13,178 nucleotides of DNA from Ignatzschineria sp. (GTDB lineage: Bacteria; Pseudomonadota; Gammaproteobacteria; Cardiobacteriales; Wohlfahrtiimonadaceae), in NCBI GenBank assembly GCA_030151245.1, contig JASLEF010000163.1, positions 1-13,178 on the forward strand, written 5' to 3'. A program made the translations under genes and the position numbers. The notes under the pieces were generated by a model. It saw only the letters and a program-made list of their open reading frames with translations. It ran no database searches and had not been told where the DNA came from. Positions 1 to 5,442 of this stretch are shown here, piece after piece (the first letter of the stretch is position 1; each line of letters starts with the position of its first letter).

Positions 1-40
1 CTTGACGAACGCGTTTTCTAGCTTGTGCTGTATTTGCCAA
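1..40 (-). CDS. rpsT: 30S ribosomal protein S20, partial (5' end only)
   Basis: Reading leftward from position 40, the sequence codes (M)ANTAQARKRVRQ. This matches the highly conserved S20 N terminus, which is ANSAQARKRARQ in E. coli. The start codon is TTG (positions 40-38), with GGAG at 51-48 seven bases upstream. E. coli rpsT also starts with UUG, and that weak start is part of how S20 represses its own translation, so the same control is likely here. S20 is a primary binder of 16S rRNA in the small ribosomal subunit. Only 13 codons lie in the window and the rest runs off the left edge. The short length limits certainty, but the match of start codon, Shine-Dalgarno and residues is specific. 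Confidence 0.85.
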   Translation of the reverse strand, partial: MANTAQARKRVRQ

Positions 41-82
41 GGTTTTACTCCAGTTTAAAATGTCAGAATTTATAACACAATA

Positions 83-104
83 TTGCGACGCATATCGACG
101 CAAT
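83..104 (-). promoter_or_regulatory. rpsT leader dyad and direct repeat
   Basis: In the probable rpsT 5' leader, ATTGCG...CGCAAT (arms 82-87 and 99-104) can form a 6-bp hairpin. The same stretch holds CGACGCA twice on the plus strand (86-92 and 96-102), exactly 10 bp apart. It could be a leader hairpin used in translational control of S20, or a protein site. This is inference from structure only. Confidence 0.35.
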
Positions 105-127
105 CAAATTTGTAATAATCACATATG

Positions 128-157
128 ATTATCTTTTTTCAGCGTTTTGTCAATCAA
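128..157 (-). promoter_or_regulatory. probable rpsT promoter
   Basis: On the minus strand TTGATT (157-152) lies 18 bp before GATAAT (133-128), a plausible sigma-70 pair. A better -35 word, TTGACA, overlaps at 153-148 but is only 14 bp from that -10. Start of transcription would be near 121, giving a leader of about 80 nt. A dyad ATAATCA-CATA-TGATTAT (115-132) overlaps the -10 and start site and might be an operator. Confidence 0.4.
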
Positions 158-194
158 TTCCGCCGAAAGTTTATGAATTTTCAAGAGAGAAATC

Positions 195-212
195 CCTGTA
201 TTAGAATACAGG
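195..212 (-). terminator. hairpin overlapping the metQ stop codon, possible weak terminator
   Basis: CCTGTATT and AATACAGG form a perfect 8-bp inverted repeat with only 2 bases between the arms (195-202 and 205-212). The metQ stop TAA (203-201) lies inside it. No clean T-run follows on the minus strand (GATTTCTCTC), so it is not a classic intrinsic terminator. It may protect the 3' end or slow termination. Confidence 0.35.
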
Positions 213-980
213 AACAATACTACCTTCATATTTTTCTTCAATAAACTCACGTACATCATCAGAAGTAATGACTTCTATTAATGCTTTGATACGTACATCA
301 TCTTTCTTTTCAGGAAGAACCGAGATGATGTTTGCGTAAGGAGATTGTGAACCTTCGATGAAAAGAGAATCTTTCACAGGATTTAATTTTGCATCTAATG
401 CAAAGTTCGTATTGATCAATGCTAAATCGACTTCATCTAAAGTGCGAGCAAGCATTGGAGCCTCAAGTTCTACGAATGATAACTTAAGTGGGTTCTCTTT
501 GATATCAAAAACTGTAGAAAGAATATTTTTGGGGTCGTTTAAAGTGATTAAACCTTCATTGTGAAGTAAGATTAGTGCGCGACCACCATTGGCGGGATCA
601 TTAGGAATACTGACTTTTGAGCCCTTTTCAAGTGCTTCTTTAGATTTGATTTTTTGGGAGTATGCCGCAATGGGTTCAACATGAATAGCTGGCTCAAGTG
701 CAATGATGTTTAAGTGATGATTTTTATTAAATTCATCTAAATAAGGGGCATGTTGGAAGAAGTTAGCATCTGCTTCTTTTTCATCGACCATAAGATTAGG
801 TAAGACATAGTCGGTGACAACGATCACTTCAAGATCGATCTCTTTCTCTGCGAGTTTAGGTTTAATAGATTCTAAAATTTCAGCATGAGGAACAGGTGTA
901 GCCACAACTTTAAGTTTCTCTGCTGAGAGGGCGAAGAAAGGGACAAGCGAAAGTGCTGTCGCAAGTGCTAATTTACGCAT
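201..980 (-). CDS. metQ: methionine ABC transporter substrate-binding protein MetQ (NlpA family), not lipidated
   Basis: 259 aa periplasmic binding protein for L- and D-methionine, which hands substrate to the MetN-MetI membrane complex. Family signatures in order: a DYVLPN segment near residue 60, DANFFQHAPYLDEF near 75, PNDPANGGRAL near 125-136, the FVELEAP stretch near 170, and SPYANI near 215. All of these align with E. coli MetQ. Residues 1-20 form a signal peptide (MRK, hydrophobic core, ALSA before EK) suited to signal peptidase I. There is no cysteine anywhere in the protein, so it cannot be a lipoprotein as E. coli MetQ is. AGGA lies seven bases before the ATG. It is separated from metNI by ddh and by two terminators, and it has its own promoter region with operator-like repeats. 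A different ligand from the NlpA family range cannot be excluded. Confidence 0.88.
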   Translation of the reverse strand: MRKLALATALSLVPFFALSAEKLKVVATPVPHAEILESIKPKLAEKEIDLEVIVVTDYVLPNLMVDEKEADANFFQHAPYLDEFNKNHHLNIIALEPAIHVEPIAAYSQKIKSKEALEKGSKVSIPNDPANGGRALILLHNEGLITLNDPKNILSTVFDIKENPLKLSFVELEAPMLARTLDEVDLALINTNFALDAKLNPVKDSLFIEGSQSPYANIISVLPEKKDDVRIKALIEVITSDDVREFIEEKYEGSIVPVF

Positions 981-1005
981 AATGATTTCCTTTTGATATT
1001 AAATT

Positions 1006-1086
1006 GGGGATTCGAGCCCCGAACGATACAGTAATATTTATAGCGAGATTCACTATCGAAAGCAATCTCTTTTCGGAGATTTTGCT
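1006..1086 (-). promoter_or_regulatory. metQ mRNA leader with competing hairpins
   Basis: On the minus strand the segment GAGATTGCT (1069-1061) can pair with upstream AGCAAAATCTC (1086-1076; 9 bp with a 2-base bulge) or with downstream AATCTC (1050-1045). The two folds exclude each other. A third hairpin, GGGG-CTCGAAT-CCCC (1020-1006), sits just before the ribosome site. This layout resembles an attenuator or riboregulator acting on translation. No known riboswitch class was recognised and no U-tract follows the third hairpin. Confidence 0.4.
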
Positions 1087-1111
1087 CCCTAGGTTAAAAT
1101 GCTTAAAATTA

Positions 1112-1140
1112 AACATATATCTTTAGTTTCTAAAGATCAA
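1112..1140 (-). promoter_or_regulatory. probable metQ promoter with 19-bp palindromic operator
   Basis: TTGATC (1140-1135) and TATGTT (1117-1112, 17 bp spacing) or TATATG (1119-1114, 15 bp) make a weak minus-strand promoter. Between and over them lies a perfect dyad, ATCTTTAG-n3-CTAAAGAT (1119-1137). A palindrome over the core promoter is the usual place for a repressor. It does not look like the E. coli MetJ box (AGACGTCT tandem), so the regulator is unknown. Confidence 0.45.
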
Positions 1141-1143
1141 GAG

Positions 1144-1177
1144 CTTTTGAAAAATATAACCTTTTGAAAAAATAACC
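1144..1177. repeat. tandem 17-bp direct repeat upstream of metQ
   Basis: CTTTTGAAAAATATAAC (1144-1160) is followed at once by CTTTTGAAAAAATAACC (1161-1177). With one indel they agree at all but one position. They sit immediately upstream of the metQ -35, where activator sites or UP elements are usually found. Confidence 0.6.
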
Positions 1178-1204
1178 ATATCAAGTCTCAAAATAGAGGG
1201 GAAT

Positions 1205-1247
1205 AAAAAATATTAGATAACCTTATTCTAACGATCATCTAATATTT
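1205..1247 (-). terminator. rho-independent terminator of ddh
   Basis: On the minus strand, AAATATTAGAT (1247-1237) and ATCTAATATTT (1218-1208) form an 11-bp perfect stem with an 18-base loop, followed by more T residues. It lies about 95 bp beyond the ddh stop. It is AT-rich, so it may be leaky, but the long stem and T-run fit an intrinsic terminator. It separates ddh from metQ transcription. Confidence 0.65.
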
Positions 1248-1340
1248 GGATGTTTCTACTATAGAAATCCCTATCTACTATAGGAATCTATAGGTTAAAG
1301 ATCTCTATAGCTCTATTATTGAGGGGGTGATGAGAGTTAT

Positions 1341-2231
1341 CTAGACAAGAGCAGTAATGAGTTCATCGCGATCACCCGGAAGAAGATCGATTAATGGGAT
1401 TTCAATCATGGTATAAGCACCAGGGGCTTGCTTCGTTGCTGCTCTTGCTGTTGAGACTAAAATTTGGGCGGTTAATGCCGGATTATTGACTCGCATATCA
1501 AATTCAAACAATTGATTATCTGTAGAGCCTGATACACCTTTTCGGGTGATTGTCACACCGTGACCTGCATCTTTAAGAGGTTCGATAGAGTCTACCTGTT
1601 GAATGACGGTATCATCTTTTTTGAAGTAGTCGTCATTGAGAATTGTGGATTTGACGGTTTCAAAGTCAAAGCCCGCCTCGATTTCGATATAGACCATACG
1701 GCGATGTTGCCCTGTGCCGATTGGAATGGTCATCGAGAGTGCATCTTTCACGCCAGGGATCGCTTTTACTGCGGTAGAGTGGCCCATACTCATGCCTGGG
1801 CCAAAGTTTGTGTAAGTGATTCCTTTGGGCGCAGCAGCTAGTAATAATGTGCGGATAATGGAGTCCGAGCCAGGATCCCAGCCTGCGGAAATGATTGCGC
1901 TACGTTGATTTTCTTTCGCAATCGCATCAAGCTCTCTACGCATTGCTGCGATATCGGAGTGAATATCAAAGCTATCCACGGTGTGGATGCCTTTTTGTAA
2001 CATCTCTGTGGCGTAAGCTTTAATATGGCGACTAGGAACGCAGAGAATGGCAATATCGACATCCTTTAGTGCAAGAACGTCGGTTACAACAGGGTAATGA
2101 ACCCCATCAATCGGGGTGGCCTCCCGGCGTACAATGCCGGCAACTTCGAAATCAGGAGCGGACTCTAAAGCGTTAAGAACATAACGACCGATGTTACCGT
2201 AGCCAATAATTGCCGCATTGATTTTTTTCAT
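1341..2231 (-). CDS. ddh: meso-diaminopimelate D-dehydrogenase, type II
   Basis: 296 aa NADPH-dependent enzyme that converts tetrahydrodipicolinate, ammonia and NADPH to meso-2,6-diaminopimelate in one step. It bypasses the succinylase route to lysine and the cell-wall cross-linker. Visible features: Rossmann motif GYGNIG (10-15), VRR at 34-36 fitting the NADPH phosphate, GWDPGSDS (117-124), NFGPGMSMGHS (142-152), KAIPGVKDALSMTIP (156-170), and NNPALTAQI (249-257). The 296 aa length, the short central insert, and near identity of the GWDPG-to-TIP block to what I recall of the Symbiobacterium thermophilum enzyme place it in type II. Type I enzymes such as that of Corynebacterium are about 320 aa. 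Type II members also aminate 2-keto acids to D-amino acids. GGAG precedes the ATG by eight bases. It stands between terminators and is probably transcribed alone, between metI and metQ. Confidence 0.9.
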   Translation of the reverse strand: MKKINAAIIGYGNIGRYVLNALESAPDFEVAGIVRREATPIDGVHYPVVTDVLALKDVDIAILCVPSRHIKAYATEMLQKGIHTVDSFDIHSDIAAMRRELDAIAKENQRSAIISAGWDPGSDSIIRTLLLAAAPKGITYTNFGPGMSMGHSTAVKAIPGVKDALSMTIPIGTGQHRRMVYIEIEAGFDFETVKSTILNDDYFKKDDTVIQQVDSIEPLKDAGHGVTITRKGVSGSTDNQLFEFDMRVNNPALTAQILVSTARAATKQAPGAYTMIEIPLIDLLPGDRDELITALV

Positions 2232-2284
2232 GAAAATATCTCCAATAATAAAGGGGATGAATAGAAATTTGGAGTCAATCTCTG

Positions 2285-2365
2285 ATAACTTGAGTTATGA
2301 GTGATGACTGAATATTTATTGTAGAGGGATTATTTGAGCGAGCCTAGAACTATTTTGAAAAATAG
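2285..2365 (-). promoter_or_regulatory. ddh promoter region with two dyads
   Basis: TACAAT (minus strand, 2323-2318) is a fair -10; no good -35 is seen 17 bp upstream, which would suit activated transcription. A perfect dyad CTATTTT-GA-AAAATAG (2350-2365) is centred about 45 bp before the predicted start, and a second, ATAACT-TG-AGTTAT (2285-2298), lies in the early leader. The regulators are unknown. Confidence 0.35.
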
Positions 2366-2370
2366 CGCCT

Positions 2371-2409
2371 AAAAAAAAGGGCTGGTGAGTGTTGTATCAC
2401 GAGCCCTTT
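2371..2409 (-). terminator. rho-independent terminator of metNI
   Basis: On the minus strand, six bases after the metI stop, AAAGGGCT (2409-2402) pairs with AGCCCTTT (2383-2376). An inner GTGA/TCAC stem is present, and the T-run continues to 2371. This is a strong textbook intrinsic terminator and ends the metNI unit before ddh. Confidence 0.92.
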
Positions 2410-2414
2410 GATCA

Positions 2415-3092
2415 TTATTTACGTGTGTAGTGGCGTACAAGCCAATCGCCGACCCATTGCATGATTTGTACCATAATAATTAGGACAATCACAATAAGAT
2501 ACATCAGCTCAGCCATATTTCGATGGAAACCAAAGCGCACAGCCACATCTCCTAGTCCTCCTGCACCGACTGTTCCTGCCATAGCTGTATAAGAGAGGAT
2601 TAAAATCCCTGTGACAGTAATGCCGGCAATTAAACTGGGTCTTGCTTCCGGCAAGAGTACTCTTACGATAATTGTACGAAGTGGTGTTCCCATGCTCTGT
2701 GCTGCTTCAATAACGCCTTTATCAACCTCTCTAAAGGCTGTTTCTGCTAGCCTTGCAAAAAAGGGGGCAGAGCCAATCACTAGTGGGAAGATTGCACCTT
2801 TGATTCCCATCTTAGTTCCCATTAGTTGAAACGTTAAGGGTAAGAGAACCACAATTAAAATTAAGAAGGGAATAGATCTTAAGATATTGGTGATAAAGGA
2901 AAAGATACGGTAAAACTTTGGGCTAGAGAGTAGTTGTGTAGGGGAGGAGAGAAATAATGCAATTCCCCAAGGCAGGCCAATAAGAATCGTAAATGCCCAC
3001 GTGAAACCTAACATTATCAGGGTAATTAATGTGTTATCCCAAATGATATTCCAATATTGTGTATTACTTAAAGCGTTTAAGAAATCAGTCAT
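2415..3092 (-). CDS. metI: methionine ABC transporter permease MetI
   Basis: 225 aa inner-membrane permease of the methionine importer; E. coli MetI is 217 aa. About five membrane segments are seen, near residues 20-48, 65-90, 98-115, 153-175 and 196-216. The cytoplasmic EAA loop at 129-150 (EAAQSMG...LPEA) docks on MetN. RSIPFLILIV (72-81) and SYTAMAGTVGAGGLGDVAVRFG (168-189) are typical of the family. The ATG overlaps the end of metN by 8 bp (ATGACTGA), so the two are translationally coupled. AAGGAG lies nine bases upstream, inside metN. It forms a homodimer and works with MetN and the distant MetQ. Confidence 0.93.
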   Translation of the reverse strand: MTDFLNALSNTQYWNIIWDNTLITLIMLGFTWAFTILIGLPWGIALFLSSPTQLLSSPKFYRIFSFITNILRSIPFLILIVVLLPLTFQLMGTKMGIKGAIFPLVIGSAPFFARLAETAFREVDKGVIEAAQSMGTPLRTIIVRVLLPEARPSLIAGITVTGILILSYTAMAGTVGAGGLGDVAVRFGFHRNMAELMYLIVIVLIIMVQIMQWVGDWLVRHYTRK

Positions 3093-4167
3093 ATGAATGT
3101 TCTCCTTCTGCTGATATTGCTGTGAGAGAGGAGCTAAGGGGAGATTGTAGTTGTTTTAATAAAGGGATCGTTGAAATGCCGCGAGCATTAAAAAGTGCGA
3201 TTGCTTGCATTGTCTCTTTAGGGGCGCCGCTAAGAGCGACGACCAGCTGGCCATAAGGGATGTCTCGAATATAACTGATAGAGCCAGAAAGAATAGAGAG
3301 ATCAATATTACTTTTTTTAATGATTTGACTTAAGTGCGGCTCAAAAGCCTCTGTGCCAATATATGAAAGTTGATAGAGATACTCCGCTTGCTCAGGATGG
3401 CGTTTGAGATATTTTTGGAGCTCATCTTGTTCGGTTTTATCGATAATGAAATCTTGTGTCACTTGAGATTGAGGATGTAAAAACACCTGCTCAACGGGTC
3501 CTTCCTCTACAATCTTACTATCGTGAATGACTGCCACACGATGACAGATGGAGCGAATAACCTCCATCTCATGGGTGATAATCACGATTGTTAAGCCGAG
3601 TTTTTGATTAATGTCGACGAGCAATTCTAGGATGGACTGAGTGGTTTGTGGGTCGAGTGCTGAGGTTGCTTCATCACAAAGTAGCACTTTGGGGTCATTC
3701 GCAATCGCTCTTGCAATACCGACTCGTTGTTTCTGTCCGCCTGAAAGCTGTGCGGGGTATTTATGCTGATGCTCTCTAATACCTACTAGATCTAAGAGTG
3801 CTTCAACTCTCTGTTTTATATCGCGCTCACTTCTCTTTTCAAGACGGAGAGGAAAAGCGATGTTATCGTAAATCGTCTGGCTAGAGAGTAGATTGAAGTG
3901 TTGGAAAATCATGCCGATTTTTCGGCGCTCCAACATTAAAGCTCGGTGAGATAGCTTAGTGATGTCAATCTCATCAATCATGACGCTGCCACTATCTGGG
4001 CGTTCTAAAAGATTCAGGCAACGAATTAAGGTGCTTTTCCCAGCACCTGAATGACCTATGACGCCAAAGATTGTCCCTTCATCAATAGTTAGAGAGATAT
4101 CGTTTAACGCAATTTTAGAGCCTTCTTTCGTTGCGTACGATTTTTTAAGGTGTTCTATTTTAATCAT
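3085..4167 (-). CDS. metN: methionine ABC transporter ATP-binding protein MetN
   Basis: 360 aa ATPase that drives methionine import. Motifs: Walker A GHSGAGKST (38-46), Q-loop in IFQHFNLLSS (87-96), signature LSGGQKQR (141-148), Walker B VLLCDEATSALD (161-172), and switch histidine H199 (THEME). Residues about 265-340 form the C-terminal NIL/ACT-like domain, which in E. coli binds methionine and shuts transport down (trans-inhibition). The start MIKIEHLKK aligns with E. coli MIKLSNITK. No good Shine-Dalgarno is seen before the ATG, only purine-poor ACTCAC, so initiation may be modest. First gene of the metNI unit; metQ is separated by ddh. Confidence 0.95.
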   Translation of the reverse strand: MIKIEHLKKSYATKEGSKIALNDISLTIDEGTIFGVIGHSGAGKSTLIRCLNLLERPDSGSVMIDEIDITKLSHRALMLERRKIGMIFQHFNLLSSQTIYDNIAFPLRLEKRSERDIKQRVEALLDLVGIREHQHKYPAQLSGGQKQRVGIARAIANDPKVLLCDEATSALDPQTTQSILELLVDINQKLGLTIVIITHEMEVIRSICHRVAVIHDSKIVEEGPVEQVFLHPQSQVTQDFIIDKTEQDELQKYLKRHPEQAEYLYQLSYIGTEAFEPHLSQIIKKSNIDLSILSGSISYIRDIPYGQLVVALSGAPKETMQAIALFNARGISTIPLLKQLQSPLSSSLTAISAEGEHSYD

Positions 4168-4499
4168 GTGAGTTTCTATGCGAGGTTAGAAGGTGTTGCG
4201 AGTACTGAAATTAGGGGCTTTAATATGAAAAGCAGACTTAAAAAAGACTCACTATAACCTGAATTATATACCTTGTTAGGGTATCAAAAAGTGGCTTCCT
4301 TCGTTATTTTTTTCTCTAAAACCAAAGTGTTCGACGAAAAAGAGCTGTGGAGGTTATTAACTAGGTTTACATTTTGAGATTTTATTTTACATATTATTTG
4401 AGATTATTACTTCAAGATTGCTCAGGGGGAAGAGTCATTTTATCCTTGAGCTACTGATCGAATAGATAAGTATAAAAGTTAGGAGGTTGAGGTAAAGGG
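4168..4499. other. divergent intergenic region between metN and the DUF1090 gene
   Basis: A 332-bp AT-rich gap with no supported ORF. It holds a possible metN promoter element (TATAAT on the minus strand, 4268-4263) with the dyad ATACC-n7-GGTAT (4269-4285 area) just upstream. On the other side is a two-copy repeat: TTTACAT at 4366 and 4386, and TTGAGATT at 4374 and 4398. No convincing -35/-10 pair was found for the plus-strand gene. Confidence 0.5.
4263..4287 (-). promoter_or_regulatory. possible metNI promoter/operator
   Basis: On the minus strand a perfect TATAAT (4268-4263) lies about 95 bp before the metN start. TTGATA is present at 4287-4282 but only 13 bp away, so the -35 is not convincing. 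Between them the inverted repeat ATACC-CTAACAA-GGTAT could bind a regulator. No MetJ-type tandem box was seen. Confidence 0.3.
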
Positions 4500-4946
4500 A
4501 TGAGATATTTTGGAAATATATTAGGGGTCATACTTGCACTTATGTTGAGCGTTTCTATAGCAGCTCCCCAGCAAGGTTGTGAAAGGAAGTTGGCAAACTT
4601 AGAACAACAAATGAAATATGCCAAGCAGTATCATAATACCAATCGAATACGCGGGTTAGAGAGAGCTATTACGAATGTGAAAACGTATTGTGGTGGGGGA
4701 ATGGATATAGATTCTACCAATGAGAAAGCAAAAGATTATTATGAAGCTGAGGTGAAGCTTGAGAAGTCTGAAGAGGTTTTGGAAAAAATTGCAGAAGCTC
4801 AGAAGGATTTAGCAAAAGCGGAATATAAATATGAGAAAGCAAAGTATAAAGGGGACTTTGAAGATCAACTAGAAGCGGAGTATAAGATGAAAGAAGCGAG
4901 AATGCGAGTGAAAATGTATGAGGATTTTTTAGAGTCTATTCAATAA
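4500..4946 (+). CDS. DUF1090 family periplasmic protein (YqjC-like)
   Basis: 148 aa secreted protein of unknown function. Residues 1-21 form a signal peptide ending near SIAA. The region CERKLANLEQQ...AKQYHNTNRIRGLERAITNVKTYC (27-64), with cysteines at 27 and 64, aligns with E. coli YqjC (CQEKEQNI..AEKHQNQNRIDGLNKALSEVRANC). This region defines DUF1090. The two cysteines probably form a disulfide. Residues about 75-148 are highly charged (E, K, A, Y) and should form a long helix or coiled coil. The start is supported by GAGG at 4489-4492, seven bases upstream, with a further AGGAGG at 4481. It is a single-gene unit, divergent from metN and closed by its own terminator. Nothing in the context reveals its job. 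Confidence 0.8.
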   Translation: MRYFGNILGVILALMLSVSIAAPQQGCERKLANLEQQMKYAKQYHNTNRIRGLERAITNVKTYCGGGMDIDSTNEKAKDYYEAEVKLEKSEEVLEKIAEAQKDLAKAEYKYEKAKYKGDFEDQLEAEYKMKEARMRVKMYEDFLESIQ

Positions 4947-4994
4947 GACTTAGTACTTTCAGTGCTTTAACAGGTTTAATAGTTAACGATGGTT

Positions 4995-5037
4995 AAAAGA
5001 CCTTGCCTTGAGTCAAAGGTGAGGTCTTTTGTTTTTT
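4995..5037 (+). terminator. rho-independent terminator of the DUF1090 gene
   Basis: AAAAGACCT (4995-5003) and AGGTCTTTT (5022-5030) form a 9-bp stem, with further pairing inside (GCCTT/AAAGG). A T-run to 5037 is broken by one G. It lies 49 bp past the stop. Confidence 0.9.
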
Positions 5038-5255
5038 GGAGATGAGAGAAGTTGAGGTTTAAAAAATATTAAGTGAGGGGCTGATCATAGGAGATCCCTC
5101 ATGGAAGGCTATTAAGTGAACAAATGGGCGCTTAAATGGGGGAGGTAGGGGTTTATATGGTCTTTACCGTGCTTAAAAGCGGGATTTAAAGAGAAAAATA
5201 AGCGTAATTTTCAAAGAATATCCGTTATACTGTTCAATGATAGTTATTTTAATTT

Positions 5256-5285
5256 GCCTCAAGAAAAGCATTCTTTCCTTGGGGC
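5256..5285 (+). promoter_or_regulatory. hairpin in the aceE upstream region
   Basis: GCCTCAAGAAAAG (5256-5268) and CTTTCCTTGGGGC (5273-5285) pair at 12 of 13 positions, one of them a G-T wobble, around a CATT tetraloop. There is no T-run on either strand, so it is not an intrinsic terminator. If transcription starts near 5238 it would be the first structure in the aceE leader. Role unknown. Confidence 0.4.
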
Positions 5286-5442
5286 ATCTATTAATTGTGT
5301 GAAGAAAATTTCCTTTATAGCGCTATTAAAATAAACTTAATAGACATTAAATGGATTTGATGAGACAAAGCTTATCTATATTTTCACAAAGTAAGCGAAG
5401 CTGTGGATTACGGTGGCGCTTAAAATGAAAGAGGATGATTTT

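Larger units (their letters stand above)
981..1340. other. ddh-metQ intergenic region
   Basis: This 360-bp gap holds no ORF I would support. From ddh toward metQ it contains an imperfect 14-bp direct repeat (1256-1269 and 1275-1288), the ddh terminator (1205-1247), the tandem 17-bp repeat, the metQ promoter with its palindrome, and the metQ leader hairpins. Confidence 0.7.
4947..5442. other. upstream region of the pyruvate dehydrogenase operon
   Basis: About 500 bp with no supported gene. It contains the terminator above, a TATACT -10-like word at 5226-5231 with no good -35, a strong hairpin at 5256-5285, and a short perfect palindrome ATAGCGCTAT (5317-5326). No sequence matching the E. coli PdhR site (ATTGGTnnnACCAAT) was found; the nearest, TGGTCTTTACC near 5159, has the wrong spacing. 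Confidence 0.5.

Noticed and set aside
83..102. Short direct repeats as a possible CRISPR start.
   Set aside because: Only two 7-bp copies 3 bp apart; no array.
1006..1020. Sequence like a tRNA T-arm (GGGG-CTCGAAT-CCCC on the minus strand).
   Set aside because: The stem has only 4 pairs, the loop lacks the first T, and no acceptor, D or anticodon arms can be placed around it.
3059..3256. Plus-strand frame over the metN/metI junction.
   Set aside because: Antisense shadow of metN and metI with no ribosome site or family resemblance.
4233..4252. AGACT words resembling half MetJ boxes upstream of metN.
   Set aside because: They are not 8 bp apart and do not form AGACGTCT units.
5153..5170. 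PdhR-like site TGGTCTTTACC.
   Set aside because: Half-sites are four bases apart rather than three and the flanks do not match the consensus.
5413..5442. GTG start giving AceE ten extra residues.
   Set aside because: ATG 5443 has a well-placed AAAGAGGA and matches the start of E. coli AceE.
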